From Bacteroidetes bacterium HGW-Bacteroidetes-7 (GTDB taxonomy: Bacteria; Bacteroidota; Bacteroidia; Bacteroidales; UBA932), in NCBI GenBank assembly GCA_002842465.1, contig PHDA01000007.1, positions 30,770-94,769 on the forward strand: 64,000 nucleotides of DNA. Reading direction: 5' to 3'. How positions within the stretch are numbered: the first letter of the stretch is position 1; every line of letters starts with the position of its first letter. The notes beneath the pieces are model-generated. The model did not search any database, was not told the origin of the DNA, and saw only the letters and a list, made by a program, of their open reading frames with translations. Below are positions 1-8,657 of this stretch, one piece after another. The translations under genes and the position numbers were made by a program.

Positions 1-1
1 T

Positions 2-85
2 GCAGGTGGAAGAATTGTTTATATGGATACAAACAACTCTTTAAACGACTTTTATGTAAGAGAGAGCCAATCTATAAAAGAATAG
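2..85 (+). CDS. C-terminal end of a cut upstream gene (possibly DUF4876-like)
   Basis: An open frame runs from the window edge to a TAG and ends 15 bases before the next ATG, so it is the tail of a gene that starts outside the window. The visible 27 residues include 'GGRIVYMDTNNSLNDFYV'. I infer a surface or secreted Bacteroidota protein because the next gene is an outer-membrane barrel and the spacing fits an operon. The peptide reminds me of the end of DUF4876 proteins, which often neighbour DUF6850 barrels, but this rests on memory and too little is visible to be firm. Confidence 0.5.
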   Translation, partial: AGGRIVYMDTNNSLNDFYVRESQSIKE

Positions 86-100
86 TTAAAAAACAGGATT

Positions 101-1720
101 ATGAAAATAAATAATAAATATATAATTATCATATCTGCACTCTTTCTTTCACAGTTGTTTGTTTATACCACAGCAACAGCACAGGGGAAGAGAAAGGTGC
201 AGGAGAAGTGCCTTTATCACTTTGACGATCTTCAGAGGAAACAAACTTGGACTGACAGTTATAACGCTGCCGGATTACATTTTATTGACTTCAATAACTC
301 ATCATTTGTAGAGGCATATATGGGTAAAAACGACGGCCCTTTCGTAAAGTATTACGAATCGGACAACAGTTTTAATTTCGGCTTAAGAACAGCCTCTTAT
401 ACAAAGATTAAGAAAACAACGTTCTATGGAAAAATTGACTACAATAATTTCCGTGGTCAGGATATGACATGGAGTGGTCTTATTTATCCGGAAAGATACC
501 TCCTTTCTGTTGCTGACGACAGACCTGCGGAAAAGAGGAAAGAGAGTTACAAATTAACCGGAGGTTTCTCTTCTCCAATTGCTGACAATTTGTTGTTTGG
601 ACTCCAGATTAATTATGAGACTGCAGACCTTGCAAAGATGAAAGACTTAAGACATTCAACAAAGCTTTTGGATTTTGAGGTAACAGGAGGTCTTATATTT
701 AAAACCAGCATGTTCAATTTTGGTGCTAACTACTATTACAGAAAGTTTCATGAAAATGTAAACTTTTCAAAAATTGCCGAAGATGAAGTGCTTTATAACG
801 GGTATTTACTTAAGGGACTTTGGTTTGGAATGAATGACATTTGGAACCAAGATGGACTAAACCTATCAAGGCCTTTTGTAGATGTTATCAAAGGAGGATC
901 TGTTCAGGTTGAGTATGTAAATGACAGCTTCAGGTTCCATAATGAGTTTACATACAAAAGTCAGGAGGGAGTCTCTGGACCGGGTGCAGACAGAGCATAC
1001 ACTCAGTCAGATGCAGTAACTTACGAATACAAAGGTGTTGCTCAATTTGAGACAGACGAAACCAGACACTACCTCAAAGTTAAGACAAATTACACCGAAG
1101 GAACCAGCTACGACAAAATCACCAGTACCGAAAGAATCGGAGGTATTACCGTTGTGTATTATTACGGCCTTAACAAAACATTCGCAAAAAACACTTTTGA
1201 TTTGAATGCTGAATATGAACTTGCACTTGGTAAATTCAAATGCAGTCCTGAATGGAACTTCAAAGCTGGTTACAGCTACTCTTCCGTTGCCGGATTAAGT
1301 TCACTGATAAGCCCTTTCTACTTTAGTCAGGACTATCAGATCACCTCTAGTTATGGTAAGGTAACCAAAAACTTCTTGTTTAAAAGTGGAATGATTGATT
1401 TGTCATTACTAGGTGGATACAGCGTTGGAAGCGGATCTAGACTCACTGAGCACATTGCTCCAGGTGCGTCAGATCAGATTTCCGATGATATTATCCCTTT
1501 TCAACAAGCTGAAATGCTAAACCGTGAGTACGAATTCTTGACCAAAGGTAAGATGTTTGGCGAAGTTGGATTCAGATATTCAAAATTTGTCATGACAAAA
1601 AGAACCGCCGGTTCAATTTATCTTGACACCAAATACTCCTTCACATCGGCGTCAGACCTGAAGTACCACACCGGAGGCAACGCCGGAATTTTCAGCCTGG
1701 CACTAGGTTACTCATTCTAA
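101..1720 (+). CDS. Outer-membrane beta-barrel protein, DUF6850-like
   Basis: The 539-residue product has a signal peptide (about residues 1-28, ending 'TTATAQ'). The rest alternates short polar turns with aromatic-rich strands and ends in 'SLALGYSF'; a terminal phenylalanine is typical of outer-membrane barrels. Length and character fit the DUF6850 family of Bacteroidota barrels, whose function is unknown to me. It starts 15 bases after the cut gene and is followed by a strong terminator, so it is probably the last gene of an operon. No plug domain or TonB box is visible, so it is not a TonB-dependent receptor. A generic barrel of another DUF family is the alternative. Confidence 0.7.
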   Translation: MKINNKYIIIISALFLSQLFVYTTATAQGKRKVQEKCLYHFDDLQRKQTWTDSYNAAGLHFIDFNNSSFVEAYMGKNDGPFVKYYESDNSFNFGLRTASYTKIKKTTFYGKIDYNNFRGQDMTWSGLIYPERYLLSVADDRPAEKRKESYKLTGGFSSPIADNLLFGLQINYETADLAKMKDLRHSTKLLDFEVTGGLIFKTSMFNFGANYYYRKFHENVNFSKIAEDEVLYNGYLLKGLWFGMNDIWNQDGLNLSRPFVDVIKGGSVQVEYVNDSFRFHNEFTYKSQEGVSGPGADRAYTQSDAVTYEYKGVAQFETDETRHYLKVKTNYTEGTSYDKITSTERIGGITVVYYYGLNKTFAKNTFDLNAEYELALGKFKCSPEWNFKAGYSYSSVAGLSSLISPFYFSQDYQITSSYGKVTKNFLFKSGMIDLSLLGGYSVGSGSRLTEHIAPGASDQISDDIIPFQQAEMLNREYEFLTKGKMFGEVGFRYSKFVMTKRTAGSIYLDTKYSFTSASDLKYHTGGNAGIFSLALGYSF

Positions 1721-1742
1721 AACGACTAACACGCTATATTTC

Positions 1743-1775
1743 AAAAGAGGACGCCCCAGGGTGTCCTCTTTTTTT
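1743..1775 (+). terminator. Rho-independent terminator after the barrel gene
   Basis: The arms AAAAGAGGAC and GTCCTCTTTT, extended by further pairs, enclose a CCAG loop and run into a long T stretch. It lies 22 bases after the TAA of the barrel gene. Confidence 0.85.
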
Positions 1776-2033
1776 ATTTTTTTATACATAATAACTTAAA
1801 TTGCTTTGTGAATTGTAAAAAGCTCATCAAAAAGCAACATCTGTTTTTTAGCTAATTTTCTGAAGCGCTTTTCGGAAAAAGGCTGAGGACCGTTCAACGA
1901 CCAAAGGGAGGCGTTCCGCAAGCCCCGAAAAACGCAAAGAAAAAAGCGTTAAGAAAAACTGCGTTGCGCTTGATGAGCTCTTTCAAGCAAAAGCAATGCG
2001 CTTGATGAGCTTTTTCAAGCAAATGCGATAACA
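1776..2033. other. Gene-free, structured intergenic region
   Basis: No credible ORF lies here, but the sequence is not random. AAAAAGCTCATCAA (1817-1830) is a perfect inverted repeat of 2002-2015. Inside it, GCGCTTTTCGG (1865-1875) pairs with CCGAAAAACGC (1925-1935) with one mismatch, and a G-rich core lies between. The nesting gives a rod-like fold of about 200 nt, as expected of a structured RNA or the remains of a mobile repeat. No good promoter was found on either strand. Folding and a covariance search would separate ncRNA from repeat debris. Confidence 0.45.
1965..2028. repeat. Two-copy 32-bp tandem direct repeat
   Basis: The unit beginning TGCGCTTGATGAGCT occurs at 1965-1996 and again at 1997-2028 with few differences. 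Each copy holds GCTTGA...TCAAGC arms and could form a small hairpin. The second copy supplies the 3' arm of the long inverted repeat described for this region. Confidence 0.75.
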
Positions 2034-2064
2034 AAAAAAGGACACCCAAGGTGTCCTCTTTTGT
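2034..2064 (-). terminator. Bidirectional terminator, serving the S46 gene
   Basis: GGACACC and GGTGTCC flank a CAA loop, with an A run on the left and TCTTTT on the right, so the hairpin works on both strands. On the minus strand it lies about 65 bases past the end of the S46 peptidase gene and ends in a long T run. Confidence 0.75.
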
Positions 2065-2089
2065 TCTAGTGGTTCGATTACTGTTGTAA

Positions 2090-2114
2090 GTGTCAGCAAA
2101 GGAAAACTTTGGCT
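2090..2114. repeat. 25-bp repeat, copy 1
   Basis: The 25 bases containing TGTCAGCAAAGGAAAACTTT are identical to 11593-11617. Both copies are intergenic and start about 25 bases past a hairpin terminator. The unit holds an imperfect inverted repeat (AGC-AAAG / CTTT-G-GCT) around GAAAA. Confidence 0.8.
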
Positions 2115-2129
2115 CCCAAAATAAAATCT

Positions 2130-4301
2130 CTAAAAAACGATATTCATTTCGTTGATAAGATGTCCCGCACCGGCGTACTTATCAATAACCCACAACACGT
2201 ATCTGATGTCAACACAAACAGATTTGCAATAGCCCTCAACGTAGTAAACATCACCAGCCATAGACTCACGATTACCGTCAAAGGCAAGACCTATGATTTC
2301 ACCATTGCCGTTCATAACTGCACTTCCTGAGTTACCGCCTGTGATATCGTTATCTGAAAGGAAGTTTATATAAAGCACACCATTTGTGCCCCATCTGCCC
2401 CAATCTCCCTTTTCGAGGGCAGCTTTAAGGTCGGGCTTAATCTTGAATTCATAATCGTTAGGATTTTGCTTTTCAAGAATACCTGTTGAAGTAGTTAAAT
2501 AGTGGTAGTAAACAGCATCTTTAGCCTTAATACCACCTACTTCACCAAAGGTAAGACGCATTGTTGAATTTGCATCGGGATAGATGTTATCGCCCTTTTC
2601 TATCTGCATTTCATACATGGCCCTCACATAATCACCTCTATCCTTTGCCGGGTCAAGATTTGCCACCTTAAGTAAAGAGTCCTCCATTGCATTATACTCT
2701 CTGATTCCGATTGTTTTCGCAACATCAATAATAGGGTCAGAGGTAATGTCACTTATTGTTCTCTTAGAATTAAAGAAATCATTCAGCCTCTCTTTTGAAG
2801 TGATAATGCTATTATCATACACAAAGTCAACAAGTTTGTCGCCGTCACCATTAAATTTTGCAAGAAGGTTGACAAAAGCCTGGTCATAGAAACTAACAGG
2901 AACCTCTTTAAGATAGTATCTGATCATCACCTTAAACAACTCTCTGTCGGCTTCTGGCTCCAGTTCACTTAATGTCTTAAGAGCAATATCCCTGAAATTT
3001 GAAATCTCCTTATCTTCAAGAGTAAACTCCTCTTTTTTGGCTCTGGTTAATGTTGAGACAAGACCCTGAAAGCGTTGGCCAAGACCTATTAGTTCGGCAC
3101 CTCTCACCATAGATTCCCTGAAGTATTCCCTTACCTTGGTAATGTCTGCCTTAATTGCGTAGGCCTTTTTGAGATTGTCAAGAATGTTACCGTATTTATC
3201 TGCTCTCTTTGAGTCAGACATAATCCACTCCTGCAGCAATTTCTCTCTCCCTTCCAGCTCCTCAATTACATTAAAACGATCAACACATAGATTTTCCCAT
3301 TTGGCATAATCGGTGTAGTTGCTAATTCCAAAATACTTATCTGCATATTTTAGTCTGATTTCATCAGATGTATCCATGTATTTTTTCCACACCTCAAGCT
3401 TAGACCTCCTCACTCCGCTAATAACCGGATTAAGAATATCAAACTTCTCTCTGAGTTCAAAAGATGACATATATCTGTTTGTTCTTCCCGGATAACCGAG
3501 AACCATCGTGAAGTCATCCTCTTTTACACCTTTTGCAGATACTGTAAGGAATCTTTTCGCCTCCATTGGAACATTCTCCGCTGAATATTCCGCAGGTTTA
3601 CCGTTTGCAGATGCATAAACCCTATACATTGCAAAGTCTCCTTTGTGCTGAGGCCAGCCCCAATTGTCGGTTTCTCCTCCGAATGAACCTATTGAAACAG
3701 GGGGAGCTCCTACAAGTCTCACATCTGAATAGGTTTCATAAAAATAGAGATAGTATTTTGAACCCCTCCACATTGATGAAAGCCCCTTCTCATAAGGGAC
3801 GTTATCGAATTTCTTTTCGATTATGCCCGAAACTTTGTTCATGAAGAAGAGTCCTCTTGGCCCTGCGGCATCAAGACTGTCTATAATCTTGGTTACCACT
3901 TCGGTTACATCCATAACGCTTCTGAGAAAGGTAACACTTTTACCTTTAATTGGAACCTCGTCGCTCAAGTTCATTGCCCAGAAGCCATCCTCCAAATAGT
4001 TCTTATCCGGAGTACTAAGTGAGTGAATATCACCGTATGCACAGTGATGATTTGTAATCATGAGGCCTTTAGGAGAGATAATGCTTCCGCTGCACATACC
4101 TCCATCTATAGCCACAATTGCGTCAGTAAGGGCACCACCCTCTACATTGTAGATTTCGCCCGGTTTAAGTTTAAGGCCTTTATTTGCCATAAGTTCATAC
4201 AGCTGTTTATCCAGAAGATTTACCAGCCACATGCCCTCATCTGCAAATGATTTTGTTGCTATTAATAAAATAACAAACAAAAGGGTTAATAATTTTTTCA
4301 C
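2130..4301 (-). CDS. S46 family dipeptidyl-peptidase, DPP7-like (copy A)
   Basis: The 723-residue product is the usual length for S46 peptidases, periplasmic serine exopeptidases that release dipeptides from peptide N-termini. A signal peptide (about 1-20) is followed by mature 'DEGMWLVNLL'. The catalytic histidine lies in 'TNHHCAYGD' (about 85-86), the aspartate in 'HKGDFAMYRVY', and the serine in 'GGNSGSAV' (about Ser658). Eighteen residues on there is glycine ('FDGNRE'); established work places Gly here in DPP7 (hydrophobic P1) and Arg in DPP11 (Asp/Glu P1), so I infer DPP7-like preference. The start codon is GTG with no nearby ATG. The gene is divergent from the polyferredoxin and a second S46 copy. 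Confidence 0.93.
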   Translation of the reverse strand: MKKLLTLLFVILLIATKSFADEGMWLVNLLDKQLYELMANKGLKLKPGEIYNVEGGALTDAIVAIDGGMCSGSIISPKGLMITNHHCAYGDIHSLSTPDKNYLEDGFWAMNLSDEVPIKGKSVTFLRSVMDVTEVVTKIIDSLDAAGPRGLFFMNKVSGIIEKKFDNVPYEKGLSSMWRGSKYYLYFYETYSDVRLVGAPPVSIGSFGGETDNWGWPQHKGDFAMYRVYASANGKPAEYSAENVPMEAKRFLTVSAKGVKEDDFTMVLGYPGRTNRYMSSFELREKFDILNPVISGVRRSKLEVWKKYMDTSDEIRLKYADKYFGISNYTDYAKWENLCVDRFNVIEELEGREKLLQEWIMSDSKRADKYGNILDNLKKAYAIKADITKVREYFRESMVRGAELIGLGQRFQGLVSTLTRAKKEEFTLEDKEISNFRDIALKTLSELEPEADRELFKVMIRYYLKEVPVSFYDQAFVNLLAKFNGDGDKLVDFVYDNSIITSKERLNDFFNSKRTISDITSDPIIDVAKTIGIREYNAMEDSLLKVANLDPAKDRGDYVRAMYEMQIEKGDNIYPDANSTMRLTFGEVGGIKAKDAVYYHYLTTSTGILEKQNPNDYEFKIKPDLKAALEKGDWGRWGTNGVLYINFLSDNDITGGNSGSAVMNGNGEIIGLAFDGNRESMAGDVYYVEGYCKSVCVDIRYVLWVIDKYAGAGHLINEMNIVF

Positions 4302-4450
4302 GTTAAAGTAGTTTATAATGAGTTAATAAATGGAATCCGAAAGTTACAAAACGAAATGAAAAAGAAATTTGTAATTAAAATTTCCTTAATAAAAAGAGAT
4401 ATTCATTTGCAAAAAAACCTTATTAGTACTATATCTTAAGCAAATTTAAC

Positions 4451-4458
4451 TATTTTTG
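4451..4458 (+). promoter_or_regulatory. Bacteroidota -7 box before the polyferredoxin gene
   Basis: TATTTTTG matches TAnnTTTG and lies 36 bases before the ATG. No clear TTTG -33 element sits at the expected spacing. Confidence 0.45.
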
Positions 4459-4494
4459 TGGATACTACTTTTAAAATTTAATTAACCCTTCAAA

Positions 4495-6435
4495 ATGAAA
4501 AACATGAAGAAAAATTGGTTCCGCCATTTAATACAGTGGGGAACACTTCTGGCAATTATCATTATCCTAACGAAGATGTTCGGAAATGAGACTGCCGATC
4601 CGGAGGCATACTGTCCTTTCGGAGGTATCCAGACATTAGCAACCTATCTTGTAGCCGGCTCAATGGCATGCAGCATGACTGCAACACAAATCATGATGGG
4701 TATCGTTCTGGCAATTGGTGTTATTTTATTCAGCAAGCTGTTTTGCGGCTACCTATGTCCTTTGGGCTGGGCAACCGAGCAATTGGCCAAACTGCGTAAA
4801 AAACTAAAAGTTAAAGAGATTGTCATAAACTATGGCACAATTGCAGACAAACTACTGAGACTGCTTAAGTATGTTCTCCTATTCTGGATTTTCTACACGA
4901 CAGTGTCAAGTTCAGAGTTATTCTGCAAAAATTTTGACCCTTATTATGCAGCCGCTACCGGATTCAAAGGAGAACTAACAATGTGGATGGCTGTTCTGGC
5001 CATTGCTGTTTTCATCCTTGGAAACTTCTTCATCAAAATGTTCTGGTGCAAATATCTTTGCCCGCTTGGAGCATTAAGCAACATTTTCAAGTATGCAATT
5101 ACATTTGCTGTACTTGTGGGTATTTTTGCTCTTGTAAACCTAGCAGGACTTGCTGTATCGTGGGTTTATCTTCTGGCTGCCGCTTCAATTATCGGATATC
5201 TTTGGGAGGTTCTTTATCTCGAGGTTAAAGTTTTCCCTCTTTTGAAGGTTGTAAGATCTACAGAGAAGTGTAACGATTGCGGTATTTGTGCTAAAAAATG
5301 CCCTTACGGAATTGATGTTGACAAAGTTGGTGCTGTTAAAAATGTAGATTGCAACCTTTGCGGAGAGTGTATTGCAAGCTGCAACCAGGATGCTCTTACT
5401 TTTGGAGGCAAGAAGAGCTTACGCTGGTTACCTGCTATTCTTACATTTGTTCTCTTTGGAGTAGCCTTTTGGCTGGGAAGTACAATGGAACTTCCAACAA
5501 TTGATGAAAGATGGGGAGATGAAGCTAATCACAGTCAGCTAGAAAAAGCAAGAGTTGAAGGACTTCGTTCTGTTAAGTGCTACGGAAGTTCGATGGCATT
5601 TGCTGCTACTCTTAAGAAAATACCTGGTGTTTATGGAGTTGCAACGTTTGTAAAACATTCAAACGTAGACATCTATTTCAACCCGGCAGAAGTAACCGAA
5701 GAGAAAATACGAGAACTGATTTATATTCCTTCGAAATTTAAAATAGCAACCCCTCCTAAAGATGTTCAAAACATCAAAGTTATAACCATCTTCACAGAAA
5801 AGATGTACGACAGGATGGACCCTAACTATTTGGGTCTTCAGTTTAGGAATACAGGTAAAGGTTATTATGGACTTGAAACAGAATATTCATGCCCATTAAC
5901 AGTAAGACTATACATGGACATGGATGAGCCTGTTGACGAGAAGTTCTTCAAAGAGATGGTTGAGATGAAGGAGCTGGAGATGCTAGTTCACGGTGGAGGT
6001 ACCAATATCGTTAAAGTTGATTTCGAATATATTGGAATATCTGATGTTGTTGATACAATCTCAAGAAGAGAGTTTCTTATTCGCCAGTTTACAACCTTCT
6101 CTGTTCCTTTCAAGAGCAATCAAGAGGAGTGGGCCGGTAAAAACGAAGCTGTCTATGAGCTTGTTTATCCAGATCTTGACAAACCACTAATTACAAGAAA
6201 CTTACCATTTTTATCAAATCATTTGTCACAAATACCGGGCTTTATTTCAATAGAGACCCTGGTTAACGAAAATGACGAATATTGCTTTAGAATTACCTAC
6301 TCAAAAGATGCACTTGATGATGACAAAATCTGGGAGGTTCTAAACAGAAGCAAATGGACTATCAAAAACAGAGAAGGCGTAATGGAAGAGGTTGATCCAA
6401 AATTCTCATTTAAAGAGATGGGAGCTACCAAATAG
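4495..6435 (+). CDS. Membrane polyferredoxin (NapH/CcoG-type) with HMA-like C-terminal region
   Basis: The 646-residue product is an inner-membrane iron-sulfur protein. Residues 1-330 hold several membrane helices, two cysteine motifs of the NapH/NosR type ('FCGYLCPLGW' and 'WCKYLCPLGA') and two 4Fe-4S ferredoxin motifs ('CNDCGICAKKCP', 'CNLCGECIASCN'). After a last helix comes a soluble tail of about 300 residues with repeated ferredoxin-like folds; the first resembles a heavy-metal-associated domain ('VKCYGSSMAFAATLKK') but has lost the CxxC metal site. Electron transfer across the membrane is likely, but donor and acceptor are unknown. The S46 gene follows after 44 bases, so they may be co-transcribed. 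Confidence 0.8.
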   Translation: MKNMKKNWFRHLIQWGTLLAIIIILTKMFGNETADPEAYCPFGGIQTLATYLVAGSMACSMTATQIMMGIVLAIGVILFSKLFCGYLCPLGWATEQLAKLRKKLKVKEIVINYGTIADKLLRLLKYVLLFWIFYTTVSSSELFCKNFDPYYAAATGFKGELTMWMAVLAIAVFILGNFFIKMFWCKYLCPLGALSNIFKYAITFAVLVGIFALVNLAGLAVSWVYLLAAASIIGYLWEVLYLEVKVFPLLKVVRSTEKCNDCGICAKKCPYGIDVDKVGAVKNVDCNLCGECIASCNQDALTFGGKKSLRWLPAILTFVLFGVAFWLGSTMELPTIDERWGDEANHSQLEKARVEGLRSVKCYGSSMAFAATLKKIPGVYGVATFVKHSNVDIYFNPAEVTEEKIRELIYIPSKFKIATPPKDVQNIKVITIFTEKMYDRMDPNYLGLQFRNTGKGYYGLETEYSCPLTVRLYMDMDEPVDEKFFKEMVEMKELEMLVHGGGTNIVKVDFEYIGISDVVDTISRREFLIRQFTTFSVPFKSNQEEWAGKNEAVYELVYPDLDKPLITRNLPFLSNHLSQIPGFISIETLVNENDEYCFRITYSKDALDDDKIWEVLNRSKWTIKNREGVMEEVDPKFSFKEMGATK

Positions 6436-6479
6436 CGCGTCACTGTCCTTACATTATTATTTACATACAATTAACAGTT

Positions 6480-8648
6480 ATGAAATACATTTCAAAAACT
6501 GTTGCACTCCTTATTCTGCTCTCGATATTCAGTATATCGAGAGCAGATGAGGGGATGTGGCTTATAAATCTCCTTGAAAAAAATCTTGCTAACAAGATGA
6601 AAGAGGCGGGTCTGAAAATTGACCCCAAATTAATATATGATGAAAACGCTGCAACGATTACCGATGCAGTAGTAGCACTCGATTTCGGTTGTACCGGAAG
6701 TATGATATCAAACGAAGGTCTGCTTATAACAAACCACCACTGCGCATACGGAGACATTCACTCCTTGAGCACACCTGAGAAGAACTACCTTGAAGATGGT
6801 TTCTGGGCAATGACCAGAGGTGAAGAAAAGCACATAAAGGGCAAGTCGGTTTTCTTTCTAAGAAAGGTTATCGATGCAACTGATGAGGTTAAGGTTGTTG
6901 CAGACTCCTTAAGATCTCTTGGACAGGGTGCCGGCATGAGGAGAATTTCATCGGTAATTGAGAGAAGGCACAACACAAGAAGCGGAATGGAGACTATGCT
7001 TATGTCTATGTGGAGAGGATCAAAATACTATATTTTCTTTTACGAAGTATATACAGATATCCGCCTTGTAGGAGCACCTCCTGTTTCAATTGCTGCCTAT
7101 GGCGGTGACACAGACAACTGGGAGTGGCCTCAGCACAAAGGAGACTTTGCACTGTACAGAGTTTACGCAAACACAGATGGCAAACCGGCGGCCTATTCAG
7201 AATCTAATGTTCCACTGATACCTAAAAAGATACTTTCAATTTCTACAAAAGGAGTTAAGGAGGGAGATTTTTCAATGGTTATAGGATTCCCCGGCAGAAC
7301 CAACAGATACAACTCCTCTTTTGGAGTTTATGAAAAAGAGAAGGTTTCAAACCCTGTAACTGTAAAGCTAAAGGAGAACAAACTTAGGATAATGAACAGC
7401 TTCATGGAGCAAGATCCTAATACCAGGCTGGTTTATGCAGACCACTACTTTGGCAACAGTAATGTTCAGGAGTACACAGCAGGTGAGGTTTATAACTTCA
7501 GACGTTTTGGCGTTGTTAACATAAACAAACAAAAGGAACAAGAGTTACAGGCCTGGATTGATGCTAATCCTGAAAGAAAAGCAAAGTGGGGCGATCTGCT
7601 CAAAAAACTCGAAGAGAATTACAAAACTCGCGAAAGTCTCACCCGCCAGAAATTTTATTTCAGAGAGACACTCGTGTCAGGTCAGGGATTTGTATACCTA
7701 GGCAACCGTTCTAACTCATTAAGAACTGCTCAGGAGAGAGAGAATGTAGATACATTAAGAGTTGGATCTCCTCACCACCGTACTCTGATAAATAACATTG
7801 AAAGAGGTTATGAAGCAAGCGTTCTTGAGGTAGAGAAAGAGCTGATGAAATACCAGTTGAGAGAATTTTTCGCTAACGTTTCACGTGAATATTGGGGAGA
7901 AAACCTGTCAATGATGTTTGATAAGTTTAATGGTAGTGCAGAAGCAATTACTGAGTATGTTTTTGCAAACTCAATATTGCTTAACCCTGAAAAATTCCGT
8001 GAGGCAGTTAAAAAAGATCAGCCGATTACACTGTTTGTTGACGATCCACTTCCACTACTTACCCGATCTGCAAAAATTACCGAATTCAACCAGGAGGAGA
8101 GTGAATTGATGGGAGGAAATGATATAAATAGCCTGGAAGCACAATACACCAGAGCAATGTACCAGATGAACATGGAAAAGGGAAGAGTTCAATATCCCGA
8201 CGCAAACTCAACAATGCGTTTGACATATGGAACAGTAGGCCCAATCACCCCTTCAGATGGTATTCATTACAGCGCTCAAAGTACCACTCAAGGCTTTTTT
8301 GATAAATACAACCCCGACAGTTATGAATTCAACATCAAACCCGAAGTTTTGGCCCTTTTAAAGGCCGGCGACTGGGGCAGATGGGGACAAAAGGGTAAGA
8401 TGTATGTGAACTTCCTAACCAATAATGATATTACCGGCGGTAACTCAGGAAGCCCTGTGCTAAATGCCAGAGGTGAATTGATAGGTCTTGCTTTCGATGG
8501 AAATAAAGAGTCACTTGCGGGTGATGCTTACTTCCATCCCGAAATGAACAAATGTGTCAATGTAGATATCAGATATGTCCTTTGGGTCATTGAAAAATAC
8601 GCAAAGGCAGACCATCTGATTAAAGAGATGAAATTCTCGACTAAATAA
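6480..8648 (+). CDS. S46 family dipeptidyl-peptidase, DPP7-like (copy B)
   Basis: The 722-residue product is a paralogue of the S46 gene on the opposite strand, with the same layout: signal peptide (about 1-22, then 'DEGMWLINLL'), histidine in 'TNHHCAYGD', aspartate in 'HKGDFALYRVY', and serine in 'GGNSGSPV' (about Ser656). The specificity position 18 residues later is again glycine ('FDGNKE'), pointing to DPP7-type rather than DPP11-type cleavage. The ATG at 6480 places the signal peptide correctly. The M16 peptidase begins 9 bases after the stop, so the two are almost surely co-transcribed and may act in series on extracellular peptides. Confidence 0.93.
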   Translation: MKYISKTVALLILLSIFSISRADEGMWLINLLEKNLANKMKEAGLKIDPKLIYDENAATITDAVVALDFGCTGSMISNEGLLITNHHCAYGDIHSLSTPEKNYLEDGFWAMTRGEEKHIKGKSVFFLRKVIDATDEVKVVADSLRSLGQGAGMRRISSVIERRHNTRSGMETMLMSMWRGSKYYIFFYEVYTDIRLVGAPPVSIAAYGGDTDNWEWPQHKGDFALYRVYANTDGKPAAYSESNVPLIPKKILSISTKGVKEGDFSMVIGFPGRTNRYNSSFGVYEKEKVSNPVTVKLKENKLRIMNSFMEQDPNTRLVYADHYFGNSNVQEYTAGEVYNFRRFGVVNINKQKEQELQAWIDANPERKAKWGDLLKKLEENYKTRESLTRQKFYFRETLVSGQGFVYLGNRSNSLRTAQERENVDTLRVGSPHHRTLINNIERGYEASVLEVEKELMKYQLREFFANVSREYWGENLSMMFDKFNGSAEAITEYVFANSILLNPEKFREAVKKDQPITLFVDDPLPLLTRSAKITEFNQEESELMGGNDINSLEAQYTRAMYQMNMEKGRVQYPDANSTMRLTYGTVGPITPSDGIHYSAQSTTQGFFDKYNPDSYEFNIKPEVLALLKAGDWGRWGQKGKMYVNFLTNNDITGGNSGSPVLNARGELIGLAFDGNKESLAGDAYFHPEMNKCVNVDIRYVLWVIEKYAKADHLIKEMKFSTK

Positions 8649-8657
8649 TCTGAAAAG

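Noticed and set aside
1796-1951. Open minus-strand frame of about 50 codons in the structured region
   Set aside because: It has no usable start codon and no ribosome site; the region's inverted repeats explain it better, though a relic coding sequence is not excluded.
1965-2028. Possible CRISPR array
   Set aside because: There are only two adjacent units with no spacer between them, and no cas gene is in the window.
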